64,000 bases of DNA from Chrysaora quinquecirrha (GCA_014526335.1 JACTAT010000043.1:591726-655725); one strand, 5' to 3'; positions 38,801 to 49,300 are shown, numbered from the stretch's first letter. Notes: a model not told the origin generated them from the sequence alone. Numbers and translations: made by a program.

Positions 38801-41800
38801 AGTTATAATAATGTTTTATCTAAAGAAAATCGATTATTTTAATATATGGATGAAATCAATTATTACAAAATTAGATATATCCAATCTAACATAAGAGCTC
38901 AGAATAAGGATACAACGAGGAGACTATCATACAATACAGAAATAAAACAACAAAGCAATGATAATCAATGATATACCTGAAATATATCCGGACGTAGATG
39001 GACGTGGCCTACATGAAATATTAACGCTTTCAGTAATTATATAAAACGCAAAATATCCAAGAGATATTGCAAGCAAAGCATTTTACGAAAGTTTTATAGA
39101 TACATAGCGTTAATTTCTTTTCTGGATTTCAAATGAATTATGACAAATAAACAAAATGAAAAAATTATGAAAAAGTCAAGCACCGAATCTTATAATAAAT
39201 GCAAGGAAAGTTCTACGTTCACCTTAATTCGGTGCAGCATTAAAATTATTCGAGATGCTGGCAGTCGTAACCAGCTTTTATTGATTGAATGGGAAATATT
39301 GTACCTTAAGGATTTCATATTTTCATCAGCTTCTTTTAGTTCTTCTTTCAATACACGATATCTTATTGCTTTGCACAATTGGTTTCTTTCGTATTCTTCA
39401 TCTGGAGACAACTGGAAGTTTCAAGCATAGATAAAATTAATCGAAGCATTGTTGATTGTGTTATATTATTTTCAAAATTTACTCATTAAGATGAAGCTGG
39501 AAAGGTCCATTTTGGAATCCTTCATTTTGGACTTTTGCATGGTCGTGGACTGCTATACGTATGATTGAAAAGGAAGCTATATGGAATCAGTTGACTACAG
39601 TAGATGTTTCATGCTATTAGCGCAACAAATTGAATCTCTTGATGCAGAAATTTTTATATTAACATCGTCATAATTCGGCAAGCACCGGATTTTTTGAGAA
39701 AAAGTGAGAGATTCCTACGGCCAGTATAGGTCTCGCACACGTGAAGAATCTTTTGAGACAGACACCTTCTCAAAACGAACACTGTCAAGTGGTCTTTAGG
39801 GAGAGCTGATAATAAACCCTCGCTGCTGCTCTTTTATAAAGGCCGCAAAAAAGCAAGGATTACCATTCCAGAGCTATCAGTTTTAGGTCCTTGAAACGAT
39901 TAAGCCGTAACCCAAAGATGTAGTGATGTGTACGTAAGCACCCCGTAAGAAAGTGCTGTAGCGTTGTGTTGTAATCCAGCTGACTCGTGGCGTCAGGAGC
40001 TCAGTGTGGTCAGGGTTCGAGCCCAGCCACGGCAGCGTCACAGCCAGTTAAAATAAAATTCAAGACGTAATCTCAAGTTAAACTTAAGTATTCGAGACTA
40101 AACCCGGTCATTTATAGATTTACAAGGGCATGATTTTTTTAAGGCAAGAATCAATTTATCGTGAAATATCGTAAGTATCGTATCGAGAAGCCCTCGACAG
40201 AAATAAAATATACCTTTTCCGATTTGTATTGAATCCTTTCTTCTAAATAAGTAGCAAATCCTTCACTTAACCATTCCTCAGTCCAATCGCTCACTCCAAC
40301 CAACAAGCCAAACCAAGCATGGCAAATTTCATGTGCAACTCGCACTGCCATACTCTTGTCTCCACACAGCAGTGATTGAGACAGAAAAGCTAGGTTTGGA
40401 CTGAAAATACAACACAAAATTACTTAAAACGAAAGAGTCTCAATTTATCATATTTCTACAAAATATTACCCCGTCATATAACAAAGTCCTTATGAATTAA
40501 CTAACGGAAGCTAAAAATTTCGCCTTCACTGTGAATTTTTGGGCAGTTGCCCTCATTTAGACCATGAATAAAAAGAGTTTAATGTGCCTTTGTCAACTCT
40601 GAGATAGTGACGAAGGATTCCCATTCATTAATAACAGGTTTGGTAAATTTAGTACTGCTAACAGAACATGATATTTTATAAATGATATTCTATTTACGAT
40701 ATTTTATATATGATATTTCATTTATGATATTACAAATATATGATATTATACATTACATTATATCATATTATATAATGCTATATTATATTACATTATATTA
40801 TATCTTATATCATATATATAATTTATATGATTTTTTATATTTGAAATTTCAAATATGATAGCACGGAGGTTTGTGACTCCGTTTCTTTAGTAGAATTAGA
40901 GTTGGGATCACATCATTAACCCATATGGGTGTACCATGTTGATAAAGGAAGTTAAAGAAATTTTATTAATACGGTGGTTGTTTCTGAATATAAAAATCAA
41001 AGGAAATGAAATTTATCTCTTTAGTGCCAACATTTACAACATGACAATTTCTACTAAGCTCGCGAGACCATACACAAAAAAACATTTTATGCCTACCCAA
41101 CAACGAGAGGGTGAAAAAATGGGTACTAATTTAAGATGAAGTGGCAAAAAGAGAAACGTGAAAATCCAGGATAAGTGAAATGGCCTTGGAACAGTTATCG
41201 GGTGGTCAATTCAAATTGACATTGACATATCCTTGATCTTCAAATACTTCAAAATTGCTATAAACAGCGGAAACATTTTCGGGCAAAAAGTTTTGTACAA
41301 CTCAAATACAACTCGAGTATATTGAAATACGGGAATAGTTAAACAATTAAACTGGGTATAATAAAAAGTTCTCTCTTACCTTTTAAGACCAAGACAGGCA
41401 AAACATCTTGGCATCAACACAAGATCTAGTCTGCTAAAGGGATAATCCCCTAGTAAGCTGGAAGCAGTGGACAAATAGGAGCCAGCGTCATATAAGAATT
41501 CGTTAGTGAATCGATGCAGTAACGATTTTGGTGCATATGCTTTGATGGGTACTTCTTTTTGTGATTGTCCACATTTTACCGAGAATGATTCTTCAGATTC
41601 AGAGTAGTTTCCAATTAAAAGAGCAAGTGTCGAGCTTGGAAGAGCAATGGACATTTCATAGCAAAATAGACCTGAAACGAATGAATTTAGAAATTAGAAT
41701 TGAGAAACACTTATTTTCCACAAGTGGCAACTAGAGCCTTGGACTGTACGAGTTGGAGAGTTACTCCACGATTTCCTTGGCCTCTCCGATTAGCGGAAAC

Positions 41801-44800
41801 GTTGTTGGCTCTCTGACCATGCAGTCCAGGTTCAAATCCAATCTTTTGTGATATGCTAAGTGTTGAAAATCGATCAGATCGTTGCGAAAAATCGATCTAA
41901 ATCTAAGTTCTAATAGGTTTGTATCTTTCAAACAATTACTTACGTGACCCCAAGAGGATTAATCAGATGAACAAGATACTAACAGACGCTCATGTTGGAA
42001 ATAATTTCCATAGTTAGCATTCAAATCTAACATATCTCGTCTCTGCTCATGCTTGTCAATTATTGCGCTCAACTTTGCGGAGAATGCCTTATGAAATTGA
42101 CCAAACACCTAGACTGGTCGGACAGATCAAAATACTTCATCTTCTTAGTTTAGTTTATTAAAAACGTTATTTTATGCTTAATGTAAAGTTGATTGCATTG
42201 GAAGATGTATCAAGTATTAAATAGCCTTCATTTCTGAAAATGTTACCTCTAACAGATTTTTATATCAAATCTACATTCAACTATAGATAGCTTTTCCTGC
42301 ACCCTGCACCATACAAATGATAACCCCCGTCAATTGGTAACCCAAATTGATAACGTTGATAACGTTCATAACTCACGTTAACAATTCAAGTTGATAACGT
42401 TGAAAACGCTGATATACGCTGAAAACCAACGCTAATCCGAGTTGACAACGTTTTTCGGGCTCATAACGAAAATGTTGTGGGTTCGAGCCACGGTCTTTCC
42501 ACTTGTGATTGCAAAAATAACAACCTTAGGCAAGTTGTTAACACAAATGTGCCTCTCTCTACCCAGGTGTATAAATGGGCACCTGGTCGGTAGTTATGAG
42601 CGCCGTGTGTGGCTGCACCCTGCTATATGCTATATGCATCCAGACCAGGGGTAACTTTGATAATCCAAGTTGATAACGTTGATAACGTTCATAACCCAAC
42701 TTGACAATTCAAGTTGAAACGTTGAAAGCGCTGAGGAGGAACGTTGATAACGTCGATAACGTTCATAACCCACGTTAATAATCAACGTTTATAACGTTGA
42801 TAGCATTGATAACGCACGTTGATAACGTTCATAACCAACCTTGACAATTCAAGTTGATAACGTTGAAAGCGCTGACGAGGAACGTTGATAACGTCGATAA
42901 CGTTCATAACCCACGTTAATAATCAACGTTTATAACGTTGATAGCATTGATAACGCACGTTGATAACGTTCATAACCAACCTTGACAATTCAAGTTGATA
43001 ACGTTGAAAGCGCTGACGAGGAACGTTGATAACGTCGATAACGTTCAAAACCCACGTTAATAATCAACGTTTATAACGTTGATAGCATTGATAACGCACG
43101 TTGATAACGTTCATAACTCACCTTGACAATTCAAGTTGATAACGTTGAAAGCGCTGACGAGGAACGTTGATAACGTCGATAACGTTCATAACCCACGTTA
43201 ATAATCAACGTTTATAACGTTGATAGCATTGATAACGCACGTTGATAACGCTCATAACCCACGTTGACAATTCAAGTTTATAACGTTAAAAGCGCTCATA
43301 ATCCAAGTTGAGAACCTTGTGGCGCTAAAACCCATGCAAATAACGTTGCTAACGTAGATAACACATAATGAAAATCCGAGTTAATACCGTTGTCAGCGTT
43401 GATAACAAACGTTGATAACGTTAATACCACTGATAACCCACGTTGCTGATCAAGTTGATAACATTGATAACATTAATAACACACGTTGATAATGTTGACA
43501 ACATTTATAACTCACGTTGACAATTCAAGCTGATAACTTTGAAAACGCTGATAATCCAAGTTGATAACGTTGAAGACGATGATAACCCACGATAAAAACC
43601 CAACCACCCTCCACATGACAACCCTCCAAATTACTTAGGATAATCCTTGAATTCAAGTTGAACTATGCACACCAAAAATCTTAATTTGAAATAAAAACAA
43701 AAATCGTTACCTTTTTGGCACGCTTGTTTCCTCAAATATGACTCCTTACAAAAAACTCTGTTTCCACTCATTAGAACTGTTGCACCATTATATACTGAAA
43801 AGTATGCTTGCCAAGTAGACATTGCTACTGGAGGTTCTTGACATGGCATTAATGATCTGTTATTTATATACGCACCAGGTGAAAATACAGTTTCACTGAA
43901 AAATTCAATTGTTGAATATATAAGATATGAATTTCAAAAAAAACATCTGATTTTAATCTGTAATACATGTTGGCTCTTTGTTGTTGAATACGCGTAATAT
44001 ATATAGCTTTCAAAATTTTACAGATGTACTGAGAGTCATAATTCAGGCCCAGCGAAAAAATACCACATTATACTGAAGCATACGTAAACTTTGTCATACT
44101 TGGTAATGAAGAAATGAAAAGAAAAGGGCGGCATTTGTCGGGTGGGCAAAAAGTAACCCCGAAAATAAAGTGAACAACGAAGCATTATCATACACCGCAC
44201 AATTCAAAGGACATTATCCTCGAAGGGAATAATTCTGGCTACACTGCGATGTCGAAAGACCTGTGACCAGAAAAAGCCTTGATTTAAATGTTGAACAACT
44301 CAGTATAGGAATCGTTAATTAGAAAAGATGATTATTCGTCTGAAAACAGCATTGCGTAACGCAACTTAGTGTGGAGTTCTTGCCGAAGCAAAACATATTT
44401 CCAAGAATACTTGAAACACGTATAGATATATTACGCGTACTTAAAACGTTACTTATCCTTTCTTTTGTATATTGCTTGGCTCCTTTTTTAGGCCCAACAA
44501 TTATTTCTAAACATATCTTACAAATCCATAAACCAAAATGCAAGAAAAATATTTATCGGCGAAAATGGTATAGTAATCTAAAATCAGGCAAAAACTTTTC
44601 TAATGCGACTTTGTTTGTCGCTACGATTTGTCGCTACGATTTGTCGCTCTTTGGCAAAAAACTTCGGTATATAAACGTAGTTTAGCTACAACCAACGGTG
44701 TATTCTGGATTTTGAATTTTACAATTGGGCTCTGTTAATGGGGTCACTAATGTGGAACGAGAATTATTAATAGACATTCTTAAAATTAAAGCTGTCCATG

Positions 44801-45376
44801 ATCACTGAAGTAAAAATCGGGCATAAAAAGTATAAAATTTTGGTAATAAACGGTAAGACGACCAACCTTCCATCTTGATCCTTTGTCCAAAATATTGATT
44901 GTCCTTCTGGTTTTGTACGATACCAGATTCTAAGACATCTTGGCCAGTCGTTTGAAAAATCGTCTTCCATCCATAATCGAATACACCAACCATGGACTGA
45001 GTAGGCAGGTTTCTTCATATTAAGCAATAACGAGCCTCGTGGTGATTTTCTAATTGTGTCAAGGAGAGCACAATGCCTACATGGGCTAACAGAACCAGAA
45101 GCAAAGTCTTTAGTAGAAATGTCGTCATCTTTGTTAATACAGCAACATTTTTTATCATGAAAATGAATTTCAAAGTCTTCTGGGATTGAAATTTCTTCAG
45201 CAGCTTCAACCTCCAGCATCGTACTATCCAAACACATTTGAAATCTGTTTTTCTTTACTTCTTCTCTTGTGGGCTTGATAAATAATAGTATAGACCCCGC
45301 AATGATTTTCTGGTCAAAAAACATCCAGATCAAGAATGAAATGCTTAACCAAAACATCATCAACATTTGCCATCAT
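29720..45376 (-). CDS. AOPEP: Aminopeptidase O (M1 zinc metallopeptidase), multi-exon
   Basis: Thirteen minus-strand exons follow the order of vertebrate aminopeptidase O: 44867-45376, 43711-43895, 41380-41671, 40214-40400, 39305-39411, 38977-39008, 38579-38688, 36805-36859, 33142-33243, 32366-32479, 31445-31482, 30468-30516, 29720-29866. Landmarks are [62 protein letters not shown] then [12 protein letters not shown], a Lys/Arg-rich tract and the C-terminal helical domain ending at TAG 29720-29722. M1 enzymes bind zinc with HExxH plus a glutamate 18 residues on, and both are intact; the enzyme removes N-terminal residues from peptides. Exons for the segment between HYLK and EWLEE are uncertain: near 37200-37300 two frames look equally plausible ([10 protein letters not shown] or [16 protein letters not shown]). 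Part of the linker before WWKKRDS is also missing. The first exon has an apparent frameshift at 45316-45321. Confidence 0.93.
30468..30516 (-). CDS. AOPEP: AOPEP 49-nt exon, [13 protein letters not shown]
   Basis: Acceptor TTTTGTTAG, donor [28 protein letters not shown] aligns with FTKAYKSVERFLQEDQ. Confidence 0.93.
31445..31482 (-). CDS. AOPEP: AOPEP 38-nt exon, [11 protein letters not shown]
   Basis: Acceptor TATTTTAAG, donor [25 protein letters not shown] is almost identical to VRHRWCELIVKHK of vertebrate AOPEP. Confidence 0.95.
32366..32479 (-). CDS. AOPEP: AOPEP exon, [12 protein letters not shown]
   Basis: Acceptor TTATCAAG, donor GCTGAG|GTAAGT, 38 codons. [20 protein letters not shown] aligns with PDQLVLLLEHLLEQKTLSPR in the C-terminal helical domain. 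Confidence 0.93.
33142..33243 (-). CDS. AOPEP: AOPEP exon, basic tract
   Basis: Acceptor GCGTATAG, donor CACTTG|GTGAGT, 34 codons in phase 0. [20 protein letters not shown] then [10 protein letters not shown] corresponds to the Arg/Lys-rich tract of AOPEP, which in vertebrates acts as a nucleolar-type localisation signal. Confidence 0.85.
34565..34852 (-). mobile_element. tRNA-derived SINE, family A
   Basis: On the minus strand it begins GGTCTCTGTGGCGCAGTGG (A box), then has B box GGTTCGAGCC, a body with CCACCCAGGTGTATAAATGG and TAGTTATGAGCGCCGTGTGT, and an AAAGT-type repeat tail. A second copy, lacking the head, lies at 42465-42655. Confidence 0.85.
35342..35776 (-). CDS. Myb/SANT-like DNA-binding ORF, transposon-derived fragment
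   Basis: From ATG 35776 the peptide [18 protein letters not shown] leads into [20 protein letters not shown] and [22 protein letters not shown] sequence. This is the RW-x(n)-LL-x(n)-F-DF-x-DK-x-YEEVR pattern of the Myb/SANT-like domain that accompanies Harbinger-type and related DNA transposons. The C-terminal part loses similarity and stops early. It lies inside an AOPEP intron on the same strand, 70 bp from a GC-rich hairpin. Confidence 0.6.
   Translation of the reverse strand: MADKTKNPKASATTSKGKASEEKSMITTGTAKFRWSNEMIGKLLHCFKEFKASMEFNNFDFNADKPRQYEEVRRNLSCRHYSEQPELFGPSNNAPADSICELCFTSSTMVPRHLLLKFPPIHKECAKLLVLFRVELSVILTVEL
35848..36062. repeat. GC-rich inverted repeats (CCAGCCCG / CGGGCTGG)
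   Basis: TTACATGGAAGTGAGCCAG near 35879 is inverted at CTGGCTCACTTCCATGTAA ending near 35970. Between and around them GCCCGCTTGCCGGGCTGG-type blocks repeat in both orientations. The block stands out from the AT-rich background and may be the end of the element carrying the Myb/SANT ORF. Confidence 0.75.
36420..36737. mobile_element. PIF/Harbinger-like MITE, TTA target site
   Basis: The ends GGGTGTATTTTTTTGGT and ACCAAAAAATACGCCC are inverted and flanked by TTA on both sides (36417-36419 and 36738-36740), the 3-bp target-site duplication typical of PIF/Harbinger elements. Internal CTACCGTTTTCGG is repeated. Confidence 0.75.
36805..36859 (-). CDS. AOPEP: AOPEP short exon, EWLEES
   Basis: Acceptor CGTTTTTAG, donor CCAAAC|GTATGT, 55 nt. 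[15 protein letters not shown] matches the IYQDWLESSGIPKP segment. A Harbinger-like MITE ends 67 bp downstream. Confidence 0.8.
37432..37474. repeat. Perfect 43-nt palindrome
   Basis: GTGAGATTTTCCATATTAAC-A is followed, after one central G at 37453, by its exact reverse complement (21 bp each side). It could extrude as a cruciform. It lies in an AOPEP intron. Confidence 0.95.
38579..38688 (-). CDS. AOPEP: AOPEP exon ending HYLK
   Basis: Acceptor CCCTTGCAG, donor CTTAAG|GTAACA. It encodes [10 protein letters not shown]...[14 protein letters not shown], matching the KIFMQVHYLKG segment of vertebrate AOPEP. Confidence 0.9.
38977..39008 (-). CDS. AOPEP: AOPEP 32-nt micro-exon
   Basis: Acceptor TTTCATGTAG, donor TTTCAG|GTATAT. 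It converts phase 2 to phase 1, exactly what the flanking exons need, and encodes [11 protein letters not shown], aligning with RPSKDKTGHTSDSG of human AOPEP. Confidence 0.85.
39305..39411 (-). CDS. AOPEP: AOPEP exon, charged helix
   Basis: Acceptor CTTCCAG, donor TTAAG|GTACAA, 107 nt. [19 protein letters not shown] and [16 protein letters not shown] match the EAREQQEL...MQVLR helix after the catalytic domain. Confidence 0.88.
39948..40060 (+). mobile_element. tRNA-derived SINE-like copy, family C
   Basis: GTGCTGTAGCGTTGTGTTGT, B box GGTTCGAGCCC and CCACGGCAGCGTCACAG parallel the copy at 5710-5825. Confidence 0.6.
40214..40400 (-). CDS. AOPEP: AOPEP catalytic exon
   Basis: Acceptor TGTATTTTCAG, donor GAAAAG|GTATAT. 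It encodes [20 protein letters not shown] then [12 protein letters not shown], giving both zinc histidines, the catalytic glutamate and the third zinc ligand with the M1 spacing HExxH-x18-E. Confidence 0.97.
40660..40860. repeat. AT-rich simple repeat (TATGATATT / ATTATAT)
   Basis: Irregular repeats of TATGATATTT pass into TATATTACATTATATTATAT. Low-complexity DNA in an AOPEP intron. Confidence 0.9.
41380..41671 (-). CDS. AOPEP: AOPEP exon, before the catalytic domain
   Basis: Acceptor CGTTTCAG, donor AAAAG|GTAAGA. It encodes [19 protein letters not shown] and then [20 protein letters not shown], the PFSRLD motif of AOPEP. The following residues (GLK-SPN across the junction) take the place of GAMEN, as AOPEP diverges from other M1 enzymes there. 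Confidence 0.94.
42325..43600. repeat. GATAACGTT satellite with 141-bp higher-order unit
   Basis: The 9-10 bp word GTTGATAAC(G) dominates 42325-43600. Between about 42740 and 43260 a 141-bp block repeats four times with few changes; GAACGTTGATAACGTCG falls at about 42740, 42881, 43022 and 43163. Outside, the words are irregular. The SINE at 42465-42655 interrupts the array. Confidence 0.95.
42465..42655 (+). mobile_element. tRNA-derived SINE, family A, 5'-truncated, inside satellite
   Basis: It begins at AAAATGTTGTGGGTTCGAGCC, lacking the A box, and runs through the same body as 34565-34852 (CCCAGGTGTATAAATGG, TAGTTATGAGCGCCGTGTGT). GATAACGTT repeats flank it on both sides. Confidence 0.85.
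43711..43895 (-). CDS. AOPEP: AOPEP exon, [12 protein letters not shown]
   Basis: Acceptor TTTTTCAG, donor AAAAAG|GTAACG. It encodes [20 protein letters not shown] then TWQ and VLMSGN, nearly identical in spacing to the beta-domain of vertebrate AOPEP. Confidence 0.95.
44867..45376 (-). CDS. AOPEP: AOPEP first recognised coding exon (frameshifted)
   Basis: The start is placed at ATG ATG GCA (45376), reading [19 protein letters not shown], which aligns with the N-terminus of AOPEP. After V the frame breaks at a run of six A on the plus strand (45316-45321) and resumes as [13 protein letters not shown]. The exon continues through an acidic, Cys-rich insert to [20 protein letters not shown] and ends at GGAAG|GTTGGT. 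Confidence 0.85.
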
Positions 45377-45444
45377 TGGTGGTAAGCTATGCGGACAATT
45401 TTTAAAATTTTGTTCTTTCTCTGAATCGGAAAATACTTGCTTTT

Positions 45445-46085
45445 CTATATGATCATTTTCAATGACGCCATTTTATCTGATGAATTAGCACAATCGCTAG
45501 TACCAGCTTCACAGTCACCAGTTATTTTAGAAGGAATATCTAAGGTTCTATCAGGAGATGTTCTGGTAGGATTCCTTAATATAGGTTCTTTGCAATTTTG
45601 CATATTTTGTAGCGAATCTGGTTTGTCGATGTCAACGGTCATACATTGACATGAAGATTCTAAAGATGACCTATTTGTTTCATGAGATTGTACATCTCGA
45701 AGATTGCAACAGCACGAACTCTGCTCATTCATATCGCATAAGCACTCACTATTGCTACCTTCGTTGCTCTGCGTACAAACCTGACAAGATTCATCTTTGC
45801 TATCATCAAGGCAGTTACTCTCCGATGGAGAAAAATTCACATCAACAACTGAATTGGCATTGTCTTCCAAGCAGTTGCCGAAGTCAGTCAGTCCAATTTC
45901 CTTTGAGCTACTTTCTATTCTGGTTGGGTTAACATTGGGTAAACTGCAATCAAAACAGTCCATGGAACTATTAGTTTCAATAATGCCGTGACTAGTGCCA
46001 GATTTGCTCTTTTTAGGAATTGGCTCTTCCATTTCACTTTCAAGGGAAGGTGTATCACAGAATCCATGTTTATTCCTCAGTTGAT
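45445..46085 (-). CDS. Unassigned acidic, Ser/Cys-rich open stretch between FANCC-like and AOPEP
   Basis: A 195-codon frame from ATG 46032 (MEEPIPKKSKSGTSHG) runs without a stop to 45445; upstream the frame stays open to about 46085 (IYADQLRNKHGFCDTP). It is rich in Ser, Asp, Asn and Cys (CLCDMNEQSSCCCNL) with a basic PKKSK patch. A one-base shift at an AAAA run near 45479 would join it to the frame leading into AOPEP (NGVIENDHIEK...[10 protein letters not shown]). It may be an N-terminal extension of AOPEP, a separate gene, or a decayed sequence. No family recognised. Confidence 0.4.
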
Positions 46086-46277
46086 CAGCATAAATGCTTA
46101 TACGGGCTCATCGTTAATGGGTGCTATAAACTTCAAATCACAGTCCATGCTAACTCCTGATAAAACATAACTTGCTTCCATGTACACATCCGTCAATGTC
46201 CATTTTGATGACAACCTTCTTGGTTGCTGGCCTTCAAAAGTAAAGCAACAAATATCAAAGAAATGCCGAAAAAGCTT

Positions 46278-46384
46278 CTAAATACAAGCATTTTTACAAC
46301 AATCAAGAAAAGCACCAGCAATTCTCACACAACCGGGACACGCTCGTAAAATTTCAAGTATGGGCCGTTTTACCGATGCAATTT
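46278..46384 (-). CDS. FANCC: FANCC-like terminal exon
   Basis: Acceptor TTAGGCAG (the upstream TTTTTAG gives an early stop). It reads EIASVKRPILEILRACPGC then VRIAGAFLDCCKNACI and ends at TAG 46278-46280. The frame stays open for 59 further codons after this stop (to 46098). Confidence 0.6.
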
Positions 46385-49300
46385 CTGCCTAAAAAATTTA
46401 GATCTAATCGTTTACAAATTAAAGCATAAGGGAAAAGGTTAAAATGAATTAGTAAGCAAGGGCTAATAGCAGAAATGCACAATCGTCTTAGTGTTGGCTA
46501 CATTATATTCATGCTTGTGTGAATTACGTACGTAGAACCAGCATAATCTGACATAGAATCGGCTTGAAATTTGAAAACGTACAGCAAAAGTACATCAGTT
46601 TTGTTCAAGAAAAATCCCAAACAAAAAAGTTCTTCTGTCTATCAAACATGTTCCTCTTAATTGCAACTGTTGAAGGAAATCAAATTCGACTAACCTGAAG
46701 TAGTTCTTCTAAGAGTAAGCGTACCATTTTCTCCGACTGCTAAGTGCAAGAGATAAAGAAGTAAAGGAAGTCTCGACCATGCAGGTGCTTGGCCATTAAG
46801 CATACCAGTAATGGGAAAAGGATTCATATTATCTACATTCTCAGAGCTGCTCTTTACTAACCTATTCCAAAGAATTGGGCTCATATTTTGAAAATGAAAT
46901 CCATAGACAATCCATTTATTTTTTCGTACCATTTCATTCATAAACTGTATCATTTGTACTGAATACATAGATGCTACTTCTCCGAAGAATACGAGAAATA
47001 ACTCTTTGGCAGGGTTAAAACGTAGCTCAATCAAAGAGTTGGCTAACTGCTCAAGAAAAGAACGCTCATCAACACAATTCGTTATTTTAATCTTTGAAAA
47101 CTCAGCATTGATATCAGTAGATTTGCGCAATTGTAGATTGAGGAATACTGCATCACAAATAGCATCGTTGGTATCAATGAGATCACTGCCAGCTGTGCTG
47201 CTTGTACTTGTCGAAACGAGGACGACATGCAAAGGAGATAATACTATCGCTGGTGGAGTCACCTAAAACGAAGTGAAATAAGAGACGTAAGAAAGGCCAA
47301 AGGACTTACAGGGAAATCAAGCAACTTACAATGTAGCTGTATTACGTTGCACTGGATCTAATAGGTCTTTTTAACAGACAACGCAAGGATTCTTCAAAAT
47401 TGCAACACCACACAGTTCAACAAAAGTGAGTACAGAAACAGACGAAGCACAGTTAGCTGTAATTGGATAATGTTGATAAGTTCTGCTTCTAAATTTTATG
47501 TTGATATCGATATATGTGGCTTGTAGATTAACTTGTAGTAATCCACTGACGGTGGATAATTCGTGGAAACATAATTTTAAGGAAAATGCTGTTTTCCTTT
47601 ATCAAATTTCTATCTGGCTTGCTAGTTTAACATTTTTACCTAAGTGTTGCAATTTGTTTGCAAAAAACTAAAACGTTTTGTGTCTTTCTAAACTTATTGC
47701 TTGTTATTGAAAAGGCTTTTCAACACTATCGATGGCATTGAACACTTCTTCACAACCCTTCAAATCTCTAATGCAGTGAATACTGTCCTATATGTGGCCT
47801 GTTAGTTCCAGTCTGGTTCAGTTCCATTTTGGTTTCCATATTTCTTAATACAGATCTCAAAAGAAATGTGGTATTTAAGCAGCTAATCAAGTTGAAACGT
47901 TATCTGTTGGATCCTGCCAGTAGTCGTATGCTTGACACAAAGATTAGGCCATGCATAATTGCGTTCATGGACTTCTACTGTGAAATGCGAATAACTCGAT
48001 GAGAAATCAGTCATTGTTTATCTGATTTTACTTTACAACATGGATAACCGTGGTAATTCTAGATCTAATACATCTGCAAAAGTCCGGATTTCTGGAAGGG
48101 ATATATCTATTAGGCTAAAACTGTGCGTCGGTGCCCATTCATGTGGTGATTCATAATATCTTCTCGAATCCCGTGACCATGCGCCAGTGACGTTTCATTC
48201 AGATTTCTGTTTTATCAAATGTCGACGTTAAGGTAGTGGGTTACCATGGCTACAACGGGTGATGGAGGATCAGATTTCGAAACGTCTACCATATCCAAGG
48301 AAAGCAGCAAGCGTGCAGCAAATAAACAAGACAACAGAGCTGCCACGCTAAAACCAAATCTTTACATCAAGTATTTGGAAATGAGAGGTATATAATGTAA
48401 AACACAGTACCGTGTCATTCTCTTCCGGCAGGGAGATCGCTGTATCTGCTTTTCGGGCATCAAAAATTGTTAATCCCATTTCATTAGCAAGGTCAGGCCA
48501 ATCTCTTGTTGATGCTCTTCGGACAGCTTTTGTAAACATATTTTGTAATGAAGAATTTTCTTGCTTTTTGTCACAGAATGCGGACAGAGCTAAGTAAAGA
48601 TCAGCTGTCTGTGAACCTGTTTCATAAACTTCTTTGGAGCTACCTGATAACAGACATTTCAGACTTCTTTTGTACCATGAATAACTGACCGGCCAGTCCT
48701 ACGAGAAAAAAGTGTTTTACTTTCTCATCACTTCACGCCATAGACCTTTCCAAACAGGCCTGGATTGGGGCGACATTTTCTGGAAAATGATAGACATTTC
48801 CAGTGAAGGAATCCTCTCCGCGTGCAACAACTGGAATTACTGTCGTTTCAGGAGATGTTGTGCATCAAATTTTATCCAAATTCACTTTTAATTTGAATAA
48901 AAGTCAAAGAAAGGCTTTAAATCCCACCATATCTGCTAGGAGATATTTATTGAAGTTTTCTCCTCTTTGTGACTTGCTTGTATTTTGTTTCCTGAATTTC
49001 TGCATTGCAGATTCCTTTACTCCCTTTTCTTCCATCATTCGTGAGTTTGGAGCAAAATTTGCTGAACTAGACTACCTCTCTAAAAACGATCATAAATCAA
49101 GTCGTTGCACACAGAGAGGATTCCCTTGCTGGAAATGCATACCATTTTCCAGAAACATATCGCGCCGACCCAGGGCTCCTTGAAAAGGTCTATTGAAATT
49201 AATTGAATCTTTTGGGGATGAAATACATTGATCTAATTTCTCCTATACTGGGAAGAAAGCTCAAGGCTGAAAAAAAGAGATGACTCTGATTAAAGGCATT

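Noticed and set aside
48803..49183. 126-codon plus-strand frame
   Set aside because: It lies in an intron of the minus-strand FANCC-like gene and shows no motif or composition typical of coding DNA.
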